This document shows, one piece after another, positions 25,400 through 32,840 of a stretch of 32,840 nucleotides of DNA; the first letter of the stretch is position 1, and every line of letters begins with the position of its first letter. The notes under the pieces are model-generated. The model was given only the letters and a program-made list of their open reading frames with translations, searched no databases and had not been told where the DNA came from. The translations under genes and the position numbers were made by a program. This DNA is from Magnetococcales bacterium (GTDB lineage: Bacteria > Pseudomonadota > Magnetococcia > Magnetococcales > JADFYX01). Where the stretch lies: positions 1 to 32,840 of the forward strand of contig JADGBW010000029.1 in NCBI GenBank assembly GCA_015231305.1. The letters run 5' to 3'.

Positions 25400-25494
25400 C
25401 CCCAAGAGTAATTATCCTAGAGTTGGCAGTTTGTAGTGTAGGGTCACAACTGTCGAGTCTAGGTTTAATAGAAACTTGGGGTAAAACCCCCAAG
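25400..25494 (-). promoter_or_regulatory. Structured leader of the transglycosylase-like gene
   Basis: Read on the minus strand, the leader has a hairpin CTTGGGG-loop-CCCCAAG (25494-25475). A 15-bp hairpin follows (25463-25449 with 25430-25416), which pairs at 14 of 15 positions in RNA if G-U is allowed. Then an exact second copy of CTTGGGG lies at 25406-25400, 6 nt before the ATG. The CCCCAAG arm could therefore pair either with its upstream partner or with the ribosome-binding region. The switch is inferred. Confidence 0.35.
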
Positions 25495-25557
25495 GAATAA
25501 TATAATTCAAACATACATTAATTTTTCAAGATAGTAACATAGAGAAAACCGATGATC

Positions 25558-25596
25558 AAAAAAAAGGGTGAATTTGCTTAATTGCAAATTCACCCT
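25558..25596 (-). terminator. Rho-independent terminator of the Na/Pi cotransporter gene
   Basis: A perfect 13-bp stem (AGGGTGAATTTGC at 25565-25577 with 25584-25596) and a 6-nt loop are followed on the minus strand by a run of eight T residues (25565-25558). It lies about 50 bp beyond the cotransporter stop. It is by far the clearest terminator in the window. Confidence 0.9.
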
Positions 25597-25643
25597 AAAA
25601 TTTTTATTCTAAAAAGTGCTATAAAAGCCGCTAATTGATAATA

Positions 25644-27479
25644 CTAGGCCCTAGCTTTAGCAGCAGCTAGAACGGCTTCTTTACTACGAGCAACCACTTT
25701 AGCAACACGCTTGGTGTGGTAGTAAATCCGCTTTAAGTTTTCACGGATATCAGTCTGCAATGTGTAAGCAGTAAGGTCTGCCATTGGGGCTTCGCCTTCA
25801 CCTTGTAGAGCATCCATCTGTTTGGTTTGACAAGCATTGTCCATGTCACTAATTTCATCTTTCATAGCCATAACAGCAAGAGCAGTCTCTTCGTTATCGG
25901 TAATAAAAGCAGTAGCAGATGCTTTGAAAGCAGAAGTTATCTTGCCATGGTAGTCGGTCAATGTTTTGATAGCTTCATCGGATAATACAACTTTGTTGTT
26001 AGCACATACTTCTGCCAAATGGGTCATATTATTTTCGATGATATCGCCAATGTTCTCCATCTCACTTGTAGCAGTGATGGTAGCCATAACTTCATCAGCA
26101 ACGGCTTCGGATAGGTTAGCACCGCCAATTTTTGCAATGTATGTAGTAACCGCTTGGTGAATTTCATCCACACGGTCGTCCATCTTGGCAAGCTCTTTCA
26201 TTTTCTCCAGGTCGCCTTTGAAAACAGCTTCTGGAATATCTGCAATCATTTTTTCCAAGACATCGGACATAACGTTAACTTCACGGCGTACCAGGCTTAA
26301 GGCCAAAGTAGGTGTGGAGATCAACGCTTCATCAAGATATTTTGGTGTGTAAGAAATACCAGCCATTGCATCATCAACAACGTCTGTATCTTTTCCTACA
26401 GGTACGATCCATTCACACCAGCGGACAAAAAGACCACCCAAAGGTAAGAAAGCAAATGCCATAACAACGTTAAAGATGGTATGGGCGTTGGCTACCTGAC
26501 GTGGGACCTCAGCAGCTAGGCGGTCACGACCTGCTAAATCAGTATATTGTGGAGAAATTTCACGAACAATATCAGCTAATTGTGGGATCAACCATACAGC
26601 TATGGCAACACCAGCAATTTTGAATGTAACGTGAGCAACTGCTACACGAACTGCCGGACGGGGCTTACCCATAGCAGCAAGACCAGCGGTCATACATGTA
26701 CCAATGTTTGCACCAAAAGCTAGAGCAATACCACCTTCAAGTGAGATCAAACCTTGCATAGCAAGAGCAACGATAACACCCATGGTAGCAGAGGAAGATT
26801 GAATTAAACCAGTAAAGGCTGCGGATAACAAGATACCGATAACAGGGTTGTCAACGCTCTTCATCATATCGATAAATGGTTCATAAGATCGCAATGGTTT
26901 CATTGCGTTGCTCATCTCGCCCATACCGAAGAAGATCATACCAAGACCCATTACAAGATAACCATACTGCTTTTTCTTCTCATCTTTGGCGGTGAAGATT
27001 TGCACAAAACCAACAGCGATAAGTAAAGAGGCAAATTTGGTTACTTTAAATGCAACGATCTGGGCTGTAATGGTGGTACCGATATCAGCACCAAGAATCA
27101 CACCGATAGCTTGTGACAGAGACATTAAGTCTGCAGTAACAAAGCCCACCAAAAGAACCGTTGTTACTGAGCTAGACTGAATAATAGCTGTAACAATGGC
27201 ACCAGTGATAAGCCCCATAAAACGGTTAGTGGTCAGCGTGCCGAGAATCTGCTTCATTTTCTCGCCAGCTACAATTTTAAGTGCATCACCCATCCGCTCC
27301 ATACCATAGAGGAAGATGGCTAGGCCGCCAAACAACTTCATTGTAATGGTAAAGACATCAATACCCTTAGCACCACCACCAGCTTGAGCTGCCCACGGTG
27401 CCATAACTGCAGCGGCAGCTAAAGCAATTAAGGCTATCGGTAAAAACCGTTTTAGCCAAGATGTTTGTAGAATGTTCAT
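25644..27479 (-). CDS. Na/Pi cotransporter (NptA/PNaS family) with PhoU-like C-terminal domain
   Basis: This is an inner-membrane sodium-phosphate symporter-like protein. The 611 residues contain two inverted-repeat halves with the family's QSSS signatures, Q101-SSS104 (AIIQSSSVTTVLLVG) and Q227-SSS230 (LIQSSSATMGV). GADIGTT and GANIGTC follow, with multiple hydrophobic helices up to about 360. Residues about 390-611 form a PhoU-like helical bundle (VNVMSDVLEKMIAD, TATSEMENIGDIIENNM). An extra N-terminal hydrophobic segment (1-33, ending AAQA before GGG) looks like a cleavable signal peptide, unusual for the family. GGAG lies about 10 nt before the ATG. UspA lies 139 bp upstream on the same strand without a convincing terminator between them. 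Confidence 0.9.
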   Translation of the reverse strand: MNILQTSWLKRFLPIALIALAAAAVMAPWAAQAGGGAKGIDVFTITMKLFGGLAIFLYGMERMGDALKIVAGEKMKQILGTLTTNRFMGLITGAIVTAIIQSSSVTTVLLVGFVTADLMSLSQAIGVILGADIGTTITAQIVAFKVTKFASLLIAVGFVQIFTAKDEKKKQYGYLVMGLGMIFFGMGEMSNAMKPLRSYEPFIDMMKSVDNPVIGILLSAAFTGLIQSSSATMGVIVALAMQGLISLEGGIALAFGANIGTCMTAGLAAMGKPRPAVRVAVAHVTFKIAGVAIAVWLIPQLADIVREISPQYTDLAGRDRLAAEVPRQVANAHTIFNVVMAFAFLPLGGLFVRWCEWIVPVGKDTDVVDDAMAGISYTPKYLDEALISTPTLALSLVRREVNVMSDVLEKMIADIPEAVFKGDLEKMKELAKMDDRVDEIHQAVTTYIAKIGGANLSEAVADEVMATITATSEMENIGDIIENNMTHLAEVCANNKVVLSDEAIKTLTDYHGKITSAFKASATAFITDNEETALAVMAMKDEISDMDNACQTKQMDALQGEGEAPMADLTAYTLQTDIRENLKRIYYHTKRVAKVVARSKEAVLAAAKARA

Positions 27480-27618
27480 ACTTTTTAGGCTCCTTACTTT
27501 AATATAAAAACGGAGAGGCTTTTAGGGTCAGGCATGACAATAACTAGCCCGACCACAAGCTCTTTTCTCCATGTGGATTGTTAAAAAAGTTGTAAAAAAA
27601 CTATTTTCAAGGAGGGAG

Positions 27619-28083
27619 TTAATTCCTAACTACAATTACAGGAATTTTGGCCATCTGTACAACACGTTGAGCAGTAGAACCCATGAGAAGTTTTTTGAGA
27701 CCACTTTGACCACTTGTGCCAACTACAATAACGTCTGCCTTGGCTTTTTTTGCTATTTTAATCAACTCATTATGAGGTAGACCTTTAGAGATAGATGTAG
27801 AAAGCTTGACCTTAGCTTTTTTCGCCGAAGAGTCAGCACCACTCTTCTTAACAAACTCTTTCATCATATCTGTAGCAGCATCAGTCATAAGATGGATAGA
27901 TTTTTTCTTGTCCTTCTTTTTGTGATAGAAACCGGGCTGGTCAGCAAGATCATGGACGACGTGGTGCAGGGTCACTTCTGCGCCAGTCATTTTTGCCAGT
28001 GATAAACCTTCGTTTACAGCTACTTTACTATCACTAGAAAAATCGACAGCAACAATTATTTTTTTACAGTTCTTAAGAGACAC
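27619..28083 (-). CDS. Universal stress protein, ATP-binding UspA type
   Basis: This is a cytoplasmic universal stress protein, a UspA-fold small nucleotide-binding protein. Starting at GTG 28083 (GGGAG about 9 nt upstream) the product is 154 residues: KKIIVAVDFSSDSKVAVNEG for the first strand and Walker-like Asp14, a lysine-rich insertion at 55-61 (HKKKDKKK), and the ATP-binding G-x2-G-x9-G-S/T motif at 142-137 region (VVGTSGQSGLKKLLMGSTAQ, about 121-139). It ends IPVIVVRN. A longer in-frame reading to 28161 is possible but has no ribosome-binding site and does not match the family start. It is upstream of the phosphate cotransporter gene and possibly cotranscribed with it. Confidence 0.88.
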   Translation of the reverse strand: MSLKNCKKIIVAVDFSSDSKVAVNEGLSLAKMTGAEVTLHHVVHDLADQPGFYHKKKDKKKSIHLMTDAATDMMKEFVKKSGADSSAKKAKVKLSTSISKGLPHNELIKIAKKAKADVIVVGTSGQSGLKKLLMGSTAQRVVQMAKIPVIVVRN

Positions 28084-28166
28084 TACTCTGACTCCCTCTT
28101 TTTTAGAAGTTAAAAAGGATCTTTGATTTTGACCTTTAAAAAAACCACATAAGATCAACAAGACCG

Positions 28167-28199
28167 CGAATCTTATACCCGAAAGATTCGTTTATGCAA
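28167..28199 (-). promoter_or_regulatory. Candidate uspA promoter overlapped by an inverted repeat
   Basis: On the minus strand TTGCAT (28199-28194) and TATAAG (28177-28172) are 16 bp apart, a plausible sigma70 promoter about 90 nt upstream of the uspA GTG. An exact 8-bp inverted repeat, CGAATCTT (28167-28174) and AAGATTCG (28183-28190), overlaps the -10 and the spacer. That is a typical operator position. No regulator is identified. The rest of the interval to 28373 shows a short CCTAG/CTAGG hairpin (28317-28333) and nothing else. Confidence 0.4.
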
Positions 28200-28373
28200 G
28201 TTGGTTTGTACAAGATTTGATGATTAAATATATTAATTTATCGTAAAATTGTACACTTGCGGTGAAGAAAAATATTCTATACTGGCAATAAAGAAAGGTG
28301 AAATTGTTCTATAATCCTAGATTTAAACTAGGTTTTAATAATTATATTTCTTGATCATTTTTTGTGTATTTGA

Positions 28374-29039
28374 TCAGCCTGCGCCTTCTTGGGCGTTTTT
28401 GCGTAGTTCTGATATAATAGGGCCATATTCAGGTTGTGAGAATACGGCAGAGCCAGCCACAAAAACATCAGCACCGTTTGCAGCTGCTTCGGCAATATTT
28501 CCGCTTTTTATGCCACCATCTACCTCAATTTCTACATCCAACCCTCGGTCAGTAATCATTTTTCTTACTCTTTGGATTTTTTGCAGGGTATGAGGAATAA
28601 ATGATTGACCACCAAAACCTGGGTTTACACTCATCAACACGACCATATCAACCAAGGGGAGTACGTTTGATAAAATACATAAAGGGGTGGCAGGGTTAAG
28701 GGCTACACCTGGTCTGCAACCATTTTCACGTATTAAATTTAAGGTACGGTCAAGATGGATAACTGCCTCAGAGTGCACAGTAATTATGTCTGCACCAGCT
28801 TTTGCAAATTGTGGAATATACTCATCCACCGGGGATATCATGAGGTGGACATCCAATGGTTTAGTGGCAGCCTTTTTTATGCCTGCAACTACCAGGGGGC
28901 CAATGGTTAAGTTGGGGACAAAGTGACCATCCATAACATCAACATGGATATAATCAGCTCCACCTTGTTCAACTGCTTTAATCTCTTCACCTAAACGGGA
29001 AAAGTCTGCTGATAGTATTGAAGGGGCTATTTTTATCAT
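28374..29039 (-). CDS. rpe: Ribulose-phosphate 3-epimerase
   Basis: Rpe interconverts ribulose 5-phosphate and xylulose 5-phosphate in the pentose phosphate and Calvin pathways. The 221-residue TIM barrel has S8 (APSILSADF), H32 and D34 ([14 protein letters not shown]), H65 (DVHLMI), [13 protein letters not shown] for phosphate binding, and D174 (EVDGGIK). These cover the metal ligands and the catalytic Asp pair. Full length. The ATG overlaps the htpX stop by 4 bp, so it is the last gene of the nrdJb-htpX-rpe run. Confidence 0.97.
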   Translation of the reverse strand: MIKIAPSILSADFSRLGEEIKAVEQGGADYIHVDVMDGHFVPNLTIGPLVVAGIKKAATKPLDVHLMISPVDEYIPQFAKAGADIITVHSEAVIHLDRTLNLIRENGCRPGVALNPATPLCILSNVLPLVDMVVLMSVNPGFGGQSFIPHTLQKIQRVRKMITDRGLDVEIEVDGGIKSGNIAEAAANGADVFVAGSAVFSQPEYGPIISELRKNAQEGAG

Positions 29040-29884
29040 TTTAATTTAGTTGCCATTTGTTGGAGACGCATAATGCGCTCACCCATAGGAGGGTGGGTGG
29101 AAAAAAGTTGGGTAAGATTGTCAGGTGCTAATGGGTTTACAATAAAAAGATGGGCAGATGCTGGGTGCATCTCTGCCTCTTGCATAGGTACTCTTTGTGA
29201 GCCAACTTCTAATTTGTTGAGGGCTGATGCTAAAAAGAGAGGGTTACCACACATCATAGCACCTACTTCGTCGGCCCCATATTCACGAGAACGCGAAACC
29301 GCCATTTGAATTAACGCTGCTGCAACGGGAGCAAGTATCATCATAAGCAAACCACCTATACCCCCACCATTATTATCTCTGTTACCAAACATAGATGAAA
29401 ACATAGCCATTTGTGTTAAAGATGTTATGGCTCCAGCAAAGGTTGCAGCAATAGTACCTATGAGAATATCACGGTTTTTTACATGGGCCAGCTCATGTGC
29501 CATTACTCCTGCTAGTTCCTCTTTATTAAGTATACGCAATAGCCCCGAAGTAGCTGCTACAGCAGCATGTTCAGGATCTCTACCAGTGGCAAAGGCGTTG
29601 GGGGATGAGTCATCTATAATAAAAACTCGCGGCATTGGCAGATTACCCCTACGGGCTAACTCTGCAACAATTCCATACAATTGAGGAGCTTCGTCAGCTC
29701 CTACTTGGCGTGCTCCATACATATTTAAAACGGCGGTATCGGAGTTCCAATATGCCCAAAAATTTATACCAACGGCAAAAAGTAGGGCCATGGTCATGCC
29801 ACTTTGACCACCTAAAAGCTGCCCTACTACCAAAAACAAGGCAGTTAAAGCAGCCATAAGCATAAAAGTTTTGCTATCAGCCAT
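29036..29884 (-). CDS. htpX: HtpX, membrane zinc metalloprotease
   Basis: HtpX is an inner-membrane M48 protease that degrades damaged membrane proteins. The 282 residues show two N-terminal hydrophobic helices (about 8-24 and 30-46), [18 protein letters not shown], and the zinc site H130-E131-LAH134. Two further hydrophobic stretches follow the zinc site, then [11 protein letters not shown] with the third ligand Glu, and a C-terminal [14 protein letters not shown]. Full length and apparently active. It starts 14 bp after nrdJb and overlaps rpe by ATGA at its 3' end. Confidence 0.95.
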   Translation of the reverse strand: MADSKTFMLMAALTALFLVVGQLLGGQSGMTMALLFAVGINFWAYWNSDTAVLNMYGARQVGADEAPQLYGIVAELARRGNLPMPRVFIIDDSSPNAFATGRDPEHAAVAATSGLLRILNKEELAGVMAHELAHVKNRDILIGTIAATFAGAITSLTQMAMFSSMFGNRDNNGGGIGGLLMMILAPVAAALIQMAVSRSREYGADEVGAMMCGNPLFLASALNKLEVGSQRVPMQEAEMHPASAHLFIVNPLAPDNLTQLFSTHPPMGERIMRLQQMATKLK

Positions 29885-29898
29885 TTTTTATTCGGTCC

Positions 29899-30567
29899 TT
29901 ATCCACATTTAGAGTAACCACACTCAAGGCAGGTATCACAACCATCAAGCCTTGCTACAGAGTATTGACTGCATTTTGGGCATTGGGAAGCACCCACAAT
30001 GCCTGATTCCTTAGCTGTTTTGCGTTTCGCCTTTAGTTCTTCAGATACCTCTGGTTCTTTAATTAAACCAATACGTTTTAAGTGGGTCTCAATACATTCG
30101 CCAATTTCAGCCACAAGGCTAGGCATGTATTTACCACCTGGTTTAAAATATCCCCCTCTCGGATCAACCACAGAGCGTAGTTCTTCTACCAAAAAAGAGG
30201 CGTCTCCACCGTGACGAAAAACCGCTGATAGAACTCTGGTTAAGGCTACAATCCAGGCAAAGTTCTCCATATTTTTTGAGTTGATAAATATTTCAAAAGG
30301 TCGTCGCTTACCTTTAATCGTAATATCGTTGATGGTCACGTATAGGGCATGTTCAGATAGTGGGGTTTTAATTTTATATGTTGCCCCTTCCAGGTTTTCT
30401 GGTCGTTGCAATACAGGTGTAATCTGAATTACCTCAGCTATGCTGTTAGCTCCAATTATCTTGGGGCTAACTTCGGGGTCCGGTTTTTTTTGGTTGGCTG
30501 ATTCTATTTCAGGTGCATCTGTAACAACCTGATAATCAACTATTTTTCTGGCGATTTTAACTGACAT
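29899..30567 (-). CDS. nrdJb: NrdJb, small subunit of split class II ribonucleotide reductase
   Basis: This is the C-terminal part of the class II (adenosylcobalamin) ribonucleotide reductase, encoded separately as in Pseudomonas NrdJa/NrdJb. The 222-residue product has a TSCPD-type region (TYKIKTPLSEHALYVTINDI, FEIFINSKNMENFAWIVALTRVLS, FRHGGDASFLVEELR). The extreme C-terminus is cysteine-rich with C196, C199, C210, C213, C216 and C221 (CPKC ... CDTCLECGYSKCG), the segment that delivers reducing equivalents in unsplit homologues. It follows nrdJa after 123 bp and precedes htpX by 14 bp. The gap from nrdJa holds a weak hairpin only. Confidence 0.88.
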   Translation of the reverse strand: MSVKIARKIVDYQVVTDAPEIESANQKKPDPEVSPKIIGANSIAEVIQITPVLQRPENLEGATYKIKTPLSEHALYVTINDITIKGKRRPFEIFINSKNMENFAWIVALTRVLSAVFRHGGDASFLVEELRSVVDPRGGYFKPGGKYMPSLVAEIGECIETHLKRIGLIKEPEVSEELKAKRKTAKESGIVGASQCPKCSQYSVARLDGCDTCLECGYSKCG

Positions 30568-30690
30568 GCTTTTGACCTTTGTAAATATTTATTATATCGG
30601 AATTTTATTAAACTTATTCCTAATATTAGGGTTTATTAATACACTACCCTATGAAACTGCAATAATCTCTTAGCTTACCTTAACGAGAAA

Positions 30691-32814
30691 TTATAACTTA
30701 CCATAATAACCCTCCTTGAGGGCATCAAAAAGATTGGCTGCGGTGTGTTTTTCTCCATCATATTCGATTGTCTCGTCACCCTTAACCTCAATTATCTCAC
30801 CATCATCTAAGGTAAAACGGTAGGTTGTGGATGTTAAGTCATCTGATTTTACCAATACGCCCTGAAAGGCCTCTGGGTTAAAACGAAAGGTTGTGCACCC
30901 CTTAAGACCCTTTTGAAAGGCGTAGTGGTATATCTCCTTAAATTTTTCGAAAGGATAGTCAGTTGGGACATTTATAGTTTTAGATATTGAAGAATCTATC
31001 CAATATTGTGCTGCTGCTTGAATATCTACATGGGCTTTTGGTGTTATTTGGTTGGTATCAATAAAATTATCAGGTAGCTTGTTTGCGTCATCTTCTGACT
31101 GGGGGCTAGCATTAGGGTTTATCTTATCGCGATAGGAGAGCAACTCATAAGAGAGTACGTCTACCTTCTCTTTGGTTTTTTTACCTTCACGGATAATGTT
31201 TCTGCTATACATATGAGAAAAGCTTGGCTCAATTCCGTTAGATGCGTTGTTAGCTAACGATAGAGATATGGTCCCGGTAGGGGCGATAGAGGTGTGGTGG
31301 GTAAAACGACACCCCTGTTCAGCAATATCCTTACGCAATTTTTCCGGGAATTTTTGTAGATAGTTACTATAGTTGGCAAGTAGAACCTTGCCAGGTAGTA
31401 TATCACCTTCGCTAATTCCATCTTCACGCATTTGCGGCCTTGCTGCAAGCATTGCTTCAGTTACAGTAAAAGGTTGGTCCATAATAGCTGCTGGTCCTTT
31501 TTCTCCTGCCAACTCAACACCTTCTTCCCAGCCAGTGATTGCCATCACTTTGGCGATTTTATCAGTAAATTCCACTGATTTTTTATCACCATACTCCATG
31601 CCCATCATAATTATGGTCGAACCAAGGCCAAGAAATCCCATTCCGTGGCGACGTTTATGATTAATCTCTTCACCCTGTTCTGGCAGTGGTAGGCCATGTA
31701 TTTCCACCACATTATCCATCATTCTAGTGAATATTTTAACCACTTTTTTATATCTTTCCCAATTAAAACTCGCTTTTTCAGTAAAAGGGTCATCAACAAA
31801 AAGGGTTAGGTTCACTGAACCTAGAAGACAAGCACCATGGGGTGGAAGTGGTTGCTCTCCACATGGGTTGGTGGCTCTAATGTCTTCACAAAACCAGTTG
31901 TTATTCATCTCATTGACCTTATCAATGAGAATAAAACCAGGCTCAGCAAAATCATAGGTGGAGCGCATGATTAAATCCCAGAGACTACGAGCCGATATTT
32001 TTTTGTAGACACGACAAGCTACTTCATTATGAGAGTTAGTAACGTAGCCTTCAGTATTGGCCCAACTACGGTAGACTATTTTACAGTTGGGGTCTTTAAC
32101 CTCTTGGTTGTTAGCGGGAAAAAGTAGCTCCCACTCCTGATCATTTTTAACTGCTTGCATAAAATCGTCAGTTATTAAGCAAGAGAGGTTAAACTGTCTT
32201 AGGCGACCATCTTCCCGTTTGGCTGAAATAAAATCTCGGATATCAGGGTGTGCAATATCAAATGTAGCCATCTGTGCGCCACGGCGACCACCGGCAGATG
32301 AAATGGTGCGACACATAGCATCAAATATATCCATAAATGTGAGAGGCCCAGATGTACTAGCTCCTGCCCCTGCAACCAAGGCTCCTTTTGGTCTTAATGT
32401 GGAGAACTCATAACCAATACCACAGCCAGCTTTCAGTGTTAGCCCGGCCTCTTTGACCATTTCAAGGATGTCAACCATAGAGTCTTTTATTGTACCAGAA
32501 ACTGTACAGTTGATTGTGCTGGTGGCTGGTTTATGCTCGGTTGCTCCAGCATTTGAGACAATTCGACCCGCAGGTATAGCACCATTACGCAAGGCCCATA
32601 AAAATTTTTCATTCCACTCTTTTTTTAGCTTCGGTGTTTCAACATCAGCAATGGCTTTTGCCACCCGCTGGTAGGTTCCATCAATATCTTTATCAATGGG
32701 GTTATTTTTTTGGTCCTTCAGACGGTATTTGCTGTCCCAAATATCTTGGGATGCAGGCTGTAAAGTAAGAATTTTAGGCCGCATAGAAGAGGTTTTTTTG
32801 ATACCGCTAGGCAT
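30691..32814 (-). CDS. nrdJa: NrdJa, catalytic subunit of class II ribonucleotide reductase
   Basis: This enzyme reduces ribonucleotides to deoxyribonucleotides using adenosylcobalamin and no oxygen. The 707 residues include C103 (TINCTVSG), the thiyl site C318 in NPCGE (316-320), and C329, 11 residues later, as in other class II enzymes. C103 and C329 should form the redox pair. LKAGCGIGYEFSTLRPKGA, GGRRGAQMATFDIAHPDI and APTGTISL are further family blocks. The usual C-terminal Cys-rich tail is absent because it is supplied by NrdJb. The ATG at 32814 has AAGGA about 10 nt upstream; an internal ATG at codon 11 is an alternative. The promoter lies beyond the window. Confidence 0.93.
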   Translation of the reverse strand: MPSGIKKTSSMRPKILTLQPASQDIWDSKYRLKDQKNNPIDKDIDGTYQRVAKAIADVETPKLKKEWNEKFLWALRNGAIPAGRIVSNAGATEHKPATSTINCTVSGTIKDSMVDILEMVKEAGLTLKAGCGIGYEFSTLRPKGALVAGAGASTSGPLTFMDIFDAMCRTISSAGGRRGAQMATFDIAHPDIRDFISAKREDGRLRQFNLSCLITDDFMQAVKNDQEWELLFPANNQEVKDPNCKIVYRSWANTEGYVTNSHNEVACRVYKKISARSLWDLIMRSTYDFAEPGFILIDKVNEMNNNWFCEDIRATNPCGEQPLPPHGACLLGSVNLTLFVDDPFTEKASFNWERYKKVVKIFTRMMDNVVEIHGLPLPEQGEEINHKRRHGMGFLGLGSTIIMMGMEYGDKKSVEFTDKIAKVMAITGWEEGVELAGEKGPAAIMDQPFTVTEAMLAARPQMREDGISEGDILPGKVLLANYSNYLQKFPEKLRKDIAEQGCRFTHHTSIAPTGTISLSLANNASNGIEPSFSHMYSRNIIREGKKTKEKVDVLSYELLSYRDKINPNASPQSEDDANKLPDNFIDTNQITPKAHVDIQAAAQYWIDSSISKTINVPTDYPFEKFKEIYHYAFQKGLKGCTTFRFNPEAFQGVLVKSDDLTSTTYRFTLDDGEIIEVKGDETIEYDGEKHTAANLFDALKEGYYGKL

Positions 32815-32840
32815 ACAAAGACATCCTTAACGAAAATAAG

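Noticed and set aside
25329-25514. 61-codon minus-strand frame across the transglycosylase leader
   Set aside because: No ribosome-binding site before its ATG, and it runs out of frame into the lipoprotein gene. A leader peptide is possible but unsupported.

Overview
The window is AT-rich chromosomal DNA from a Gram-negative, proteobacteria-like organism. Support comes from a type IV pilus minor-pilin/PilY1 cluster, the Aat and Bpt N-degron transferases, HslVU, SbcCD, NAD-dependent LigA, a split adenosylcobalamin-dependent ribonucleotide reductase (NrdJa + NrdJb), and lipobox lipoproteins including a twin-arginine FecR protein. The HslV N-terminus (a short propeptide before the TT dipeptide) differs from the E. 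coli form and suggests a lineage outside the enterics. I cannot name the genus. No phage, IS transposase, CRISPR array, tRNA or rRNA was seen. The interest lies in structured intergenic DNA and two or three unusual proteins.

Layout. 1-737 (minus): start of hslU and complete hslV. 738-983: divergent control region with a palindrome. 984-4500 (plus): bpt-aat-ligA, tightly packed. 4597-12434 (plus): fimT-pilV-pilW-pilX-pilY1-pilE with ATGA overlaps. The run is interrupted between pilX and pilY1 by a ~170-bp long-hairpin element. 12645-12921: remnant of a UPF0175/DUF3368-type toxin-antitoxin pair. 13037-19399 (minus): an operon of a P-loop/GAF/membrane-anchor protein, sbcD and sbcC. 19534-21582 (minus): an LtaS/OpgB-like membrane sulfatase-fold enzyme. 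21790-23314 (plus): FecR-domain lipoprotein and a NIF3-family protein. 23315-24005: a repeat cluster (REP-like pair, a 53-nt hairpin, a 186-bp hairpin element). 24006-24293 (minus): small coiled-coil protein. 24294-24769: a perfect inverted repeat with a C9 tract and a second, diverged copy of the pilX-pilY1 hairpin element. 24770-25393 (minus): transglycosylase-like lipoprotein with a structured leader. 25644-28083 (minus): uspA then a Na/Pi-cotransporter/PhoU protein with a clear terminator. 28374-32814 (minus): nrdJa, nrdJb, htpX, rpe.

How genes work together. The pilin genes encode the minor-pilin priming complex with PilY1 at the pilus tip. SbcD/SbcC form a nuclease-ATPase complex, here preceded by an undescribed P-loop/GAF partner. 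NrdJa carries the class II catalytic cysteines, while NrdJb carries the TSCPD-type segment and C-terminal cysteines. HtpX and HslVU are quality-control proteases, and Bpt/Aat make leucyl- or phenylalanyl-N-degrons. The strongest leads are the dispersed long-hairpin family, the PilY1 whose VWA domain is split by tandem beta-type repeats, the P-loop/GAF protein linked to SbcDC, and the leader of the 24.8-kb lipoprotein, where one arm could pair with either of two identical partners.
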